Origin: Aspidapion aeneum
Lineage: Eukaryota; Arthropoda; Insecta; Coleoptera; Brentidae
Direction: 5' to 3'
DNA length: 64,000 bases
Assembly: GCA_963576565.1 (NCBI GenBank)
Contig: OY755038.1
Span: 13,035,756-13,099,755, forward strand
This document shows, piece by piece, positions 46,060 through 56,171 of the stretch. The stretch's first letter is position 1. The number at the start of each line of letters is the position of its first letter. A program made the translations under genes and the position numbers. Below the pieces are notes generated by a model. That model saw only the letters and a program-made list of their open reading frames with translations. It was not told the DNA's origin and did not search any database.

Positions 46060-46920
46060 CGTTCCCTCGACTTACTGAAACCTCTTGTATATTGTAGTAG
46101 ACTGATCTTTTTGCATGTGTTAAAAGAAAAATGGGGAGGGGTCACATCAATGAGTATATGATCCATATAGAGTGGCAACTGGCAAGCTTTGGAACATTGA
46201 GGGGTAGATGGCGCTGAAATAAATTCGTCTAGTACGCAATATTCAGAGACAAGTATAGTTTTTGCAAAGTCAGTTGAACAAAGATAAAAGCCGACCATCG
46301 GCATATCCGTTATAGAAAGTGACATGGGCGGCGGTAGATATACTCATGAAAATTATTTCATTTAATTATGGCGTAAACTAAAGAAATAAAAATACATAAT
46401 AAAACTTTATATGCCTACACCTACAGGAACGACACTGATTTATTTTCTGCCGACTAAAGGGGTTCAGAAAAGCACACCCGAAAGCAATTAAAAGCGCATT
46501 TCAAAAAATCTGCCAATCAGGTGCCGTCTATCCACCTGGGCTCGGTCGGTCGGAAAACAAATACGTTGTTGTCGGACCGCAAAGAACGGCGCCTCTTCTC
46601 TGTGGGAAGGGTTGAAATTATACCAGGAAGATTTTATATGAATTTGGATAACTTTTGAAGGGCAGAATGAAGCAAAATTTCATGAAATCGGGGGGAGTTA
46701 TTCAAGTGACTTTGCAAAAACTATACTATGATCTAATGCCATTTAAATGACAGACATGAACCTTACAACTCGCACATGCAACTTAATTGTACTAGTAGTC
46801 TCTAAATATTGCGTACTAGACGAATTTATTTCAGCGCCATCTACCCCTCAATGTTGCAAAGCTTGCCAGTTCCCACTCTATATAATCATATACTCATTGG
46901 TCACATTTATAGTGAAACCT
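46060..46920. mobile_element. Foldback element
   Basis: Arms 46060-46280 and 46695-46920 are inverted copies over about 200 bp, e.g. 'ttcagcgccatctacccctc' (46833) and its complement (46197). The loop includes 'gtttttgcaaagtcag' and its complement. No coding sequence. Confidence 0.75.
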
Positions 46921-46923
46921 CAG

Positions 46924-47186
46924 CAGTGGCGAATCCAGGATTTCCGAGGGGAGGAGCCAAAGTGGCAGCAAACATTAAAATATTTTTTATTAGCTGTTTT
47001 TTGATAGATCTGAGGTGTGAAATTCGGTAGCTAAAGGAGATTTATGGCGTCCCATGTGAATTTTTTTAAAAAATTACGTAGAATTTGTGACGAATTTGAA
47101 ATAAATGATGCTGCTAAACTAAAAAATAAGTTATGTGTCTGGGAGGGAGGGCCGGAACCCTCGGGCCACCCCTGGATCCGCTACTG
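46924..47186. mobile_element. hAT-type MITE next to an exon
   Basis: 263 bp, ends 'cagtggcgaatccagg' / 'cctggatccgctactg', 8-bp flanks AACCTCAG / AACTTCAG. It abuts the foldback at 46920 and lies 34 bp past the donor side of the exon at 47220, so it is inside the intron very close to the splice site. Confidence 0.75.
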
Positions 47187-47219
47187 AACTTCAGTCTAAG
47201 GGTAAAACAATAACTGTAC

Positions 47220-47373
47220 CTGTTCAGTGATTTGCATGGTATTCAGTTTCGTTAAATATGGCAGATACGACACCAAAAATGACACGCAGTCCCCCGCAAG
47301 CGATATAGGATTGTTGTCTATTGCGATCTCTTTTATGTTCGCAGATTTGGCAATGCTGCTGATATCTTCCACA
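47220..47373 (-). CDS. LRRC49: LRRC49-like exon: LRR / LRR-cap end
   Basis: 154 nt, acceptor 'tttttag', donor 'gtacag'. It starts with one base completing an upstream codon and ends in phase 0. It encodes a leucine-rich repeat and cap: 'IKEIAIDNNPIS', then 'FLVSYLPYLTKLNTMQITEQ'. The spacing of I/L residues around the N and 'YLPYLTKLN' is typical of an LRR-cap. It is the most 5' exon visible. A hAT-type MITE ends 34 bp beyond its donor, and the large gypsy element starts about 650 bp upstream of its acceptor. Confidence 0.85.
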
Positions 47374-48019
47374 CTAAAAATAAAAAGTTGTTAACCAAGC
47401 ATTATATTGTTTACAAATTAATTATAAACTTCTGATTTTTCTTTCAATTCAAATTTCATTTCTATTTCCAATTGCAAATTTCGCGCGCATACATATACAT
47501 AGTGCACTGCGACGTCTGCTAGCGCCAAATAAACTTGATTAAAGGTAAGTAGGATCGGATAAGGTAAAAAGTTAATTGTTTTCCTATAAGAAGCTTAATT
47601 GTAAAAAACAGATAAACAAGGAACAGAAACTGATTATTTTAGTTATTTTCGAGGTCATTTTTGAAAATTTATATAGGTACGATTTTGTTGTAATAACGCT
47701 TAAACAAGGGTATCGTAGATCTCTTGTGTGTATAACATAAATATAAAACAGTTTTAAAGACGTTACAAACTTTAATGAATACAAAATAAATCTCTGTTGC
47801 AATGTACAAATTGTTACAAGAGTTTTCTTATGATCCAGAAATCAACCAAGAACCAAAATATTAAAATAAAAACTTTAACTTAACATAATAACAAACTGCA
47901 AAATATTATTCAAATAGAAAAATCTTATGTTTCTTTACTGACAATTAATTTAGAGGTTTAAGTTTAAGTTCAACAAAACTTAGAATGTGATTACCGACTT
48001 GTCTCCTCAAAGTTTGGGT
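47374..48019. other. Intron between first visible exon and gypsy element
   Basis: AT-rich, non-coding. The last bases 'gggt' flank the gypsy LTR and should reappear beyond the right edge if they are its target copy. Confidence 0.6.
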
Positions 48020-51000
48020 TGTGGCCTTAAAAAAAGTTAAAGAAAATTTGGGCGCCAATTTGTGGCCTTAAAAAAAAAGTTGTGTGACATTTGTGGCAGC
48101 TTAAAGACGTCGCCGCCATTTTGTGACACTGAAACCCACTGAATAATTAAACAAATATCTGGAAGCAGAACTGTATTTTCCAGCTAGGTAAAACATTGAT
48201 ATGCCCGGTAACTTTTATACAGTGGAGAAGGGGGGGTTCAGAAATAAGAAACTTTTAAGTGCGCCACATTATTTAATACCAATGTTTTACAAAGAAGATC
48301 TTAAATAAAATACAGTTCAACCCAAACGTTGCAGCCAAACAATGAAATTCTACTTACTTCCGAGGCTTCCAGAGTATTTGTGTAATTAAGAATAACCAAA
48401 AAAAAATAAACAGAATAAAATTCTAAAAGATTGAATTAAGATGACAAAACTAGAAGCACTTTACAGGTAGATGGACTCCTTTAACAGGTCATAGTTATCT
48501 ACATCTGAATCAGTAGTGTGAGACTCAGTTGTATAAATGATGGTTAAAAATAAGATATACTTCCAAAATTATTCTGTCATAGGGGAGATTCGGACCAAAT
48601 ATCTGCTGTCATCATTCTACGTTGGGTAGAATGAGACAGACAGCAACCCAGTCCGAGATCCACCCCATGAGGTAAAAATGTGTAAAGAAACCGTTAAAAC
48701 ATGTAATCTCATCTCTCTTTTGTCTCCGCAAAGTTGGTCATTGGGTTGTACAAATAACACAAGAAAAATTAGTTCATCTTGTTTATTTTAAAAGGTAAAA
48801 CTGGAGTATTACCAAAAACATGAAATAAAAAAAAATAATGGAATGTAGTGGAACAAGTCAGGGCCTAAGTAGCAAGACAATCCAAATTTCACAAGAGAAA
48901 TTGTCTTAAATAAATGAAATGAAGGAAAACTTAGTAAATACACCGCAAAATTGTGGTTATGACGTCATACCGTTACCTTGCGTTTACAAGAAGTGTTGCA
49001 AAATTATATAGGGAAAGATCACTTCTAAATTATATTGTGAAAGTTATATATGAGAAAAAAAATTATAGTTAAGGCTTGCTCCTACCTTGGTCCTTGATTA
49101 TATTGTTAAAATAAAAAATGTGTTTTATTTTGTAAACCTGGATGTGTTGTACCAGACATCTTCTGCTACTGCTGTTCCGGCTTGCCCCCGCCTCCCCTAA
49201 TGCCCGCTTAGCACATCACGCTAGGGCAGCACATGGTGGTCAAAATGTTGGTTCTTGCCCGAGCGTAAAACCCTGTGGAAAATGAAATGTTTCAGTTTCC
49301 TGGAGAACCCCATGTCGACTCAATAAAATACAGCAGATTTAAACAGATGAACTAAAATAACCCTACGTACCTTTCCCAGGGTTAGAACTGGCTCGTCCGG
49401 CTTCCCACCAGCGTCCAGCACCGCTGCCGATGGAATGGACAGGGCTGTAGACAAAGGAGAAAAACAATATATAGTTTTTATCCAACACGTGGTTAAAAGA
49501 AAAATATAAAAACGCCAAAAATTCCCCACGTCTGTTGTCAAAAAAGTACATTTCACACGAAAAATAACTACAATTTGGGAGGCAAATATTATCTTGAAGA
49601 GTACTCAAATAAAAAAAAATGAAAAGAAATAAAATCGAACTTACCGCTGCTCTTTCCGTACAAAATGGCGTAGGCCGACTTAAAATTCCCCTCAAAAGGG
49701 TGCGAGCGTCACTCCAGATTACGCCTAGACACGACGGACTCACTTGTACAGTCTCTGGGACTGAACCTGCAGTTTTTTGCAGTGCCACCAACCAAAACAA
49801 TGGCGATCCCAGAGCCTGCTGCCGACCCAGCCAAAATTCGTTAGCAAAGAGAGACAAAGCACTTCGTCGAGAATACCAGAATAATGTAGTGGCCGGAAAC
49901 CGTTTTGTAAATTTGGTGGGGAGTGGGGACGGTAAAACGCAATAGTACCAACCTAATCTTCCCGGTGAAATTCAAATAAAGGATGCAAACCTATTTATAA
50001 AAAACTTTTCCGCCAAAAATAAATCTCTACATTCAGTGGCAAGACTGGAAGAAAAAACCCGGGGTTTTCAAAGTAACCAATGAGGAGATACAGCAATAGT
50101 TCTATACAGGTATATAGGGGGCAGCACCGACCAAGGGGATAGGAAGTACGTAAAACGCACCTTGAGGTGTTGTCAGATCTATTTCCACGGTTGAAATTTT
50201 TATAACAAGGACGTCGAGACACCCTCCATACATTTGACCGAACATTTGCCTACCGGACCCCCACCAACATATCAAGTAGAAGAAGAATAACCCGACGGAC
50301 TAGAAGAAGCTCAGCATTGAAACCATCAACTGTAAAATCAATTACTGGAGATCAGGGCATGCAGCAAACCCAGGAATATTCGAACACTCAACCAATTCCC
50401 ATATGAGTAAAGCTATACTAAGTGTAGAATTTAGTTGTATTTTAGCTACAGTTTTAGTCACAAGTTTCCTTTGCTCTTTATATATGTTTTCTCCAAGATT
50501 CATATGGTTTGACGCCATTCTTGTAAAACATTTCTACTGTAATAAAGTTGTTTCTGAACCTGAACCCAAACATACACACTGAACTACTGCTAAGAAGCTC
50601 GGCACAAGAGTGTTCAGATGTTAACTCACACGATTTCGTTTATTCTTTTAGTCTTGGTTTTTATCCCTCGTTTATCTCCCATTTACAAAAGTGCATAACT
50701 CGTATTTATTTTATTTCCCTACCAAATTAATAAAGATATCAAAGTGGCGGAGCCTCGGTTGTTCCTGGTCGACCCAAATATGTTTTCGTGCTGTCACAAC
50801 TAGCTATGAGGTTCGGATTGTCCCAATATCCTCGAAAATAAACGTAAGGGAATGAAATGTTCATCTAAATGTTTCCTTCCTGTTACTGAATCCATTTGTG
50901 ATGCGGCAACGCCGCCATTCCCCAGCATAACAGCTGTTTAACTTTCATGACGACAAGAGAATCACAAAATTCCACAGATAAAAACAAAACAATCAAAATT

Positions 51001-51256
51001 TTTATGTGATTTTCCCGAAGCCTGTGATCTTAAATTCCAATTACGATGTCCAGATAATGCGATGTGCGTAGTGTCCACAGTAATTCGATGGAATGCCTCC
51101 TTTTAAGGTAACTTCCTAGACACTATATAACCTCCAAACCTAGCTCTATAAAATACCCTTACTTTGTGTACAGAAAGACGAATCAAAGAGCCTTGATTAT
51201 TTACCTAAATAAACAAATATGTAACGTTGTCTTAAACGTAAAAATGACACGTTACA
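48020..51256 (-). repeat. Gypsy 3' LTR, about 3.2 kb
   Basis: Minus strand starts TGTAACGTGTCA directly after a G-run polypurine tract and ends GGCCACA. The part 48020-50563 is repeated at 61492-64000; the rest cannot be checked inside the window. It carries a copy of the primer-site sequence 31 bp from its end (48050-48058), a TATA box at 49992-49999, splice-like signals and AATAAA at 49124. Unusually long for a gypsy LTR. Confidence 0.75.
49992..49999 (-). promoter_or_regulatory. Candidate LTR TATA box
   Basis: TATAAATA on the minus strand, about 30 bp before a plausible start near 49965, with a candidate poly-A signal AATAAA at 49129-49124. The same sites occur in the 5' LTR 13,437 bp to the right. 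If right, R would be about 0.85 kb. Confidence 0.35.
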
Positions 51257-51260
51257 TAAT

Positions 51261-51274
51261 CCCCCCCCAACTTC
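51261..51274 (-). promoter_or_regulatory. Gypsy polypurine tract
   Basis: GAAGTTGGGGGGGG on the minus strand, 22 nt after the pol stop and 4 nt before the LTR start TGTAAC. Confidence 0.7.
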
Positions 51275-51295
51275 AAGACGATTAACCTAAAAAGG

Positions 51296-54200
51296 TTAAT
51301 CGGAGAGGTCCGCTGCCGACTTAAGGTCTTTGGCATGCCAACTCCCTGGCAGTACTTTACCCGATGGTTCCTGAAGCTCAAATATCCATGGAGAAATTTT
51401 ATTCCTAATCACATAAGGACCAACGAATTTCGGTGCTAACTTCTTCGAGAAAAACTTCGCAGCATCTGACAAAACATAATTTTTCTTCCAAACACGCTGA
51501 TCCACAGCAAAGTTGGGTACCCTTGTACGCAAATTATACTGAACTACGTTTTTCTCTCCAGCCACCTCTAACCTTCTCTTAACATCAGCATAGAGCTTCC
51601 GGAAACCTTCGTTCTTACTTTCAGCTGCGGACTGTACACCATTCTCTTCGGACAACAAAACTGGGTTGGAGTAATCTTTTCCTGACAGACACATGTTCCT
51701 ACCAAAATTAACAAAGAAAGGAGACATCCTGGTTGTCTCATGGGTTGCAGTACGAATCGCGCAGGCAAGTTTATGTATTTGTTCGTCCCACTTCCTGTGG
51801 TTGTCTTTCACATAGCAACATAACATGGTTTTTAACGTGCGATTCGTCCTTTCTGTTGGATTTGCTCTGGGGTGATAATACGGATTATACTGAATTTTAA
51901 CCTGATAACTCTCAGCAAAACGCTTAAACTCATTACTTTTGTACTGAGGGCCATTATCACACAGTATCAAGGGGGGTACTCCGAAGACCATAAATACTTG
52001 CTCCTAAAGATGCTTAACAACAGCTTGAGTAGGGGCTGTTCGCATTGGAAAAACTAAGGAAAACTTACTCAAATAGTCCGTAACGACGAGAATCCAGCAA
52101 TTACCCTTTGTTGAACGAGGTAGAGGTCCACATAAATCAATTGTGTATCACCTTTATGAGCTGCACAGACAAAGCATTTCTTTACAAAAGTTGCCACGTC
52201 CTGGCGCATTTTTGGCCAATAATATTTTTCTGCCAGTCTGTGGAAGGTTTTATACACACCCATGTGTCCTGCGGTAGGAGGATCGTGAGCTTCTCCAATA
52301 ATTCTACGCCTATGGTCTTTGGGGACTACCTCTTTCCAATATTCGTTAGATGGTGAAAGTTGAGGGTATTCTTGTTTGACATATTTATACAACTTATTAT
52401 CAGTGTATCTCCAATTCATAAATTTTAACGGTGACTCTACGACCCTCTTTACCATCTTTTGGTACCATCGATCTTTAATTGCTGTTGAAACGTCTCTGGG
52501 CTGCGAAATTGTATCAATCATGGGTACTGCGCGAGACAACATGTCCGGGACAACTAAATCTTTCCCTTTCCGATGGATTACTTCAAAATCATATTGCTGC
52601 AGTTTTACAGACCAACGAGCAAGTCTTCCACTGGGCTCTTTCAAGCTATGAAGCCATTTTAAGCTAAAATGATCTGTAATGACCTTAAATGAGATCCCCT
52701 CAATATATGGCCGGAGCTTCTCTATCGCCCAAACCAATGCCAAACATTCTCGCTCGGTGGTCGTGTAAACACGTTCTTGCTTAGTCAAAGATCGACTCAA
52801 ATAGCATATGACTTTGTCTCCTTCAGGATAAGGCTGCGTTAAACATGCTCCTATTCCATATCCTGAGGCGTCTGTTTGAATGACAAATTCTTTGGTATAA
52901 TCTGGACATGTAAGAATCGGTGCAGTCACTAAAAGTTCCTTAATCTTAATAAATGCTTTTTCGCAGTCTGGAGTCCAATCGAACTTTTGATTTTTCTTAG
53001 TTAGAGCTGTAATCGGAGCTATTATCGCTGAAAAATTCTCTATGAAACGTCTGTACCAGGATATTGTACCTACAACTCTACGAACTTCTCTGACAGTTCT
53101 TGGCCTCTGGAGCTCTAACACGGCTCTAATTTTATTAGGGTCAACTCGGATGCCTCGACGGTCCACTACGAAACCTAAATAAGTCATTTCTGGCCTACAC
53201 AGTTGGCATTTTTCCCAACTTACCGTTATCTTTGCATTCTGCAATCTTCGTAGGACTTCCTCAAGAATTCTAAGATGTTCAGAAAAGCTCTGTGTGACAA
53301 TTACGAGGTCATCGAGATATACGTACACGTAGGGGTCTAAATCGTTTCCTATGATGCTATCTATGAGTCTCTGCCAAGTTGCAGGTGCATTATGAAGACC
53401 AAATGGTAACCGCTTAAATTGGAAGAGACCTCGTCGACAGATGAATGCTGTTAGTGGCTTCGATGATTCTTCCATTGGTACTTGCCAATAAGCGCTTTTG
53501 ATATCTAAAGTTGACAAGTATTTAGCATCTTTCAACTTGTCAAGAGTCTCGGATACGAGTGGTAAAGGATAACTATCACGCGCCGTCACTGAGTTCAATT
53601 TGCGGTAGTCTACGCAGAACCGATATTTCTTTGTGTTTTTCTTTTGTACCATTACCACTGGTGAAGCCCATGAACTACTACTACGTTCTATCACATCCAT
53701 TTTCAGCATTTCGTCGATTTCGTTATCAATAAGTTTTTGAATGACCGGTGAGACCTTATATGAACGTTGTCTTATCGGTGCTGCATCTGTTGTACTCTTA
53801 TGCTCTACCCTGTCTGTACATCCTAGTGAGTCACCCATAATAGTCTTATATTTATCGACCAATTCCTCTAGTCGTTCTGATTCATAAGGCGAAAGAGTAG
53901 TTTGTTGGTCTGGTGTTTCTAAAGAACAAATCACATCTTTATTATCGGCAAAGTGCCACTCATTAGTACTTAAGTTCGGTACTATCCCCATCGAAATCCA
54001 AAAATCTAATCCCAAAATCAAAGTGTGCGGCAATTCAGGAACGACGACGACCTCTATTAACCTAAATTTATCCTGAACTCGCATAGGAAGCTGCACTGTC
54101 CCAATACTACTCGTGCTTTGACCATTTGCCACAATACAACTCGTCTTCTTTGTCGTATCAAGTGAAAAACCAAACCTCTCGATGATTGACCAACCATGAT

Positions 54201-54405
54201 TCCCTAAAAAGGTACGTGACGCCCCGGAATCCAACAAACCTAATAACTTATTTCCGAGCACATCCACTTCTAAATAAGGCCTTTCATCTTTACGAGCATG
54301 ACTTATCACATAATCTAAAACGTACGTTAGCCTATCGGTCGATGCTTGGTCAGGCTGACTCGAAGGTCGACCACCTACGAGCGCCTGGGTCCGTCTCCCT
54401 GACGA
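51296..54405 (-). pseudogene. Gypsy Pol: protease, RT, RNase H, integrase (broken)
   Basis: The frame opens at 54405 and overlaps the gag end by 31 nt in the -1 frame, suggesting -1 frameshifting. Domains: protease 'LLDSGASRTFLG' (near 54225); RT with 'FCVDYRKLNSVTARDSYPLP' and 'YLDD' near 53315; RNase H 'TDASGYGIGACL' near 52870; integrase zinc part H..H..C..C near 52290-52170. A frameshift about 52130 follows 'FVCAAHK', and an in-frame TAG lies at 52004-52006; the remainder, 52000-51296, has 'LCDNGPQY' and the Glu in 'RANPTERTNRTL', then a GPF/Y-like 'FVGPYVIRNK'. No chromodomain. The two lesions disable integrase while everything upstream is open. Confidence 0.9.
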
Positions 54406-56171
54406 TTACAATTACGACATTCTCTTACTGTAACCCCTGCCTGACCACACGAATAGCACTGTTTGCCTCTAGGTAATGCGCACCGGATTGCCATGTGCCC
54501 TGTTTGGTTGCATCTGTAACAAACAACGTCCCTGTTCGCCATACCAGGTCTAGCACCTTGTGGTGGTTGTCCATCTCTGTCATTTACACTAGACTGACCA
54601 CTAGCTGGTTGCTGTCTATCTCTATCAGCTCTAGCAGCGAAATTGCTTGCTGGCTGTTGCCTATTTCTATTAAATCTATTATCAGGAACACTAAAATTCT
54701 GTTGATTTGATGTCCCGGCGCCTGATATCTGAATTGTATCGATCCCTGTTGGAAAATCGTCATTATCGCTCTCTACGTCAACGTAGGCCAAGTCAGGTTC
54801 GATTGATTGGTTTTTCCTAGGAGTAAAATTCTCCTCTTCTAAACCATATCTCTGGTCTATTCTACGACACAAATCCTTTAAATGTGATAGGCTATTGACC
54901 TCAGTAGCAATTAACCCATTTTTATAGATGTCTGCGATATTTCTGAAGACGATAGCTAATTTCGCCTCTTCAGAAACAGGACAGCCAAGTCTTTGGAAGT
55001 ATGTGTTCATGACAGCAATATAGGTCCCTATAGACTCTCCAGGGCCTTGTTTACGTTTTTGAATCTCCTTCAATAGCTTCTCGCCATATGAAGAAGGAAG
55101 ATATTCTGCCATGAACCTTTGTTCCAGCTGTTCCCATGTATGGACTTCTCTACGTACATCTTTGTAAAAAGTATAAGCTGACTTTTCAAAAAGATCAATG
55201 CCCGAATTCAGTAAAACCTTTTTGCTGACTCCTCTCGCCTGACTTAACTCGTCCACTCTCTCAAAAAATGCGGTGACGGAGATCGTACCCCTCTCGCCTG
55301 TAAACTTTATGTTCCACTTATGCGGAGGTACAGGTGCAACATGATATGAAGTACCAGGATCACTTGACATTGGTACTGGCGACGAACATGAAAATGGTCG
55401 TGACTGAGCAATTGGTGCTATGCTACTTTGGAGGGCAGCTAAACTCAAAGGAACGGTAGACGGTTGTTGATACTGAAAAGCTGTTGTACCGTAATTCTCA
55501 ATCGGCATAGGGAGTGGTGCTTGTACTGATGTTTGAGTTGGGTTCGTTAGCACTTGCATTTGCAATGGCGCAATGACCGACGGTTGGTTTGTGGGCTGTT
55601 GAGCTGTTCTTTGTGTGCTCGAGAGCTGTGGTTGCGGGAAATGAGACTGGTTAGGTGTGTTGCCAGCATTTGTTGAGTGGTCTGAGCTTCGACACGTTGA
55701 TTGAGTTTCAGATGCTTCATCATCATCTGAGGTCACGCCAACTCTTAATAAATCTGTTGCTTGGCTCTGCAACCTCCCAATCAAACTCAAGGTTTCCGCA
55801 ACCAGTATGCCTTTGGTTTGACTTTCTTCAAAGTTAGACGGATTCATGTTATTTATCCTGGCCAACACGTGTTCCAACCTCACAGCGATTTTTCTAAACT
55901 CTCCCCCTTTACTCGTACCAGAGAACTTCTCTACCAGCGGTACCAGACTATCAAGCTTCTTCATGCAGCTAAAAGCATCCTGGCCAAATTTAAAGGGATA
56001 CGGAGGGTACCTCATACTTGTATCAGTCTTTTCTCTTTGCTTAATCAGCATAAGCTGTTGTTTCATTTCTTCCACCGATCCAATGGCTATGCCTCTCCAT
56101 GTTAACTCATAGATTAATTCGTCCTTGACTAAGTACCTTATGTCAGACAACCGACTCAAAGAAATAGCCAT
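54375..56171 (-). CDS. Gypsy Gag, 598 aa
   Basis: ATG at 56171 ('MAISLSRLSDIRYLV'); an in-frame TTG lies upstream but is less likely the start. Residues about 10-45 look SAP-like ('DELIYELTWRGIAIGS'). A Gln/Pro/Ser-rich spacer follows, then a capsid-type region about 270-420 ('WNIKFTGERGTISVTAFFER', 'LEQRFMAEYLPSSYGEKLL'). The C-terminus has two zinc knuckles: the first, CYRCNQTGHMAIRC, is a perfect CX2CX4HX4C; the second, CYSCGQAGVTVREC, has Val where His is expected. Ends TAG at 54375-54377. Confidence 0.9.
   Translation of the reverse strand: MAISLSRLSDIRYLVKDELIYELTWRGIAIGSVEEMKQQLMLIKQREKTDTSMRYPPYPFKFGQDAFSCMKKLDSLVPLVEKFSGTSKGGEFRKIAVRLEHVLARINNMNPSNFEESQTKGILVAETLSLIGRLQSQATDLLRVGVTSDDDEASETQSTCRSSDHSTNAGNTPNQSHFPQPQLSSTQRTAQQPTNQPSVIAPLQMQVLTNPTQTSVQAPLPMPIENYGTTAFQYQQPSTVPLSLAALQSSIAPIAQSRPFSCSSPVPMSSDPGTSYHVAPVPPHKWNIKFTGERGTISVTAFFERVDELSQARGVSKKVLLNSGIDLFEKSAYTFYKDVRREVHTWEQLEQRFMAEYLPSSYGEKLLKEIQKRKQGPGESIGTYIAVMNTYFQRLGCPVSEEAKLAIVFRNIADIYKNGLIATEVNSLSHLKDLCRRIDQRYGLEEENFTPRKNQSIEPDLAYVDVESDNDDFPTGIDTIQISGAGTSNQQNFSVPDNRFNRNRQQPASNFAARADRDRQQPASGQSSVNDRDGQPPQGARPGMANRDVVCYRCNQTGHMAIRCALPRGKQCYSCGQAGVTVRECRNCNRQGDGPRRS

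Larger units (their letters stand above)
2586..47373 (-). other. LRRC49: LRRC49-like gene, partial, 10 exons
   Basis: Host gene read on the minus strand. Ten exons (listed separately) all have AG acceptors and GT donors, and every junction keeps phase, giving 1756 nt (about 585 codons) with no stop. Protein order: LRR/LRR-cap block, a basic block (AMAWRRNKE), a conserved block (VISNARTNWELLRSQ), a Ser/Asn-rich low-complexity linker, then conserved blocks (GDYLIEICGRYLNVYG; FIGQLNALAEVQGL). From memory this matches the LRRC49 family, which in vertebrates belongs to the tubulin polyglutamylase complex at centriolar satellites and microtubules. The family name is recall, not a search. The N-terminal LRR exons and the final exon are outside the window. 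Introns reach 11 kb and hold nearly all the transposons. The big gypsy element lies in sense orientation upstream of the first visible exon; BEL/Pao, Penelope and Tc1 copies are antisense. Confidence 0.8.

Noticed and set aside
49320..50222. Open frames of 75-164 codons in the gypsy LTRs (also at 62757-63659)
   Set aside because: Duplicated only because the LTR is duplicated; no start context or domain. The 164-codon frame runs through a good splice donor, so it is not a plausible protein.
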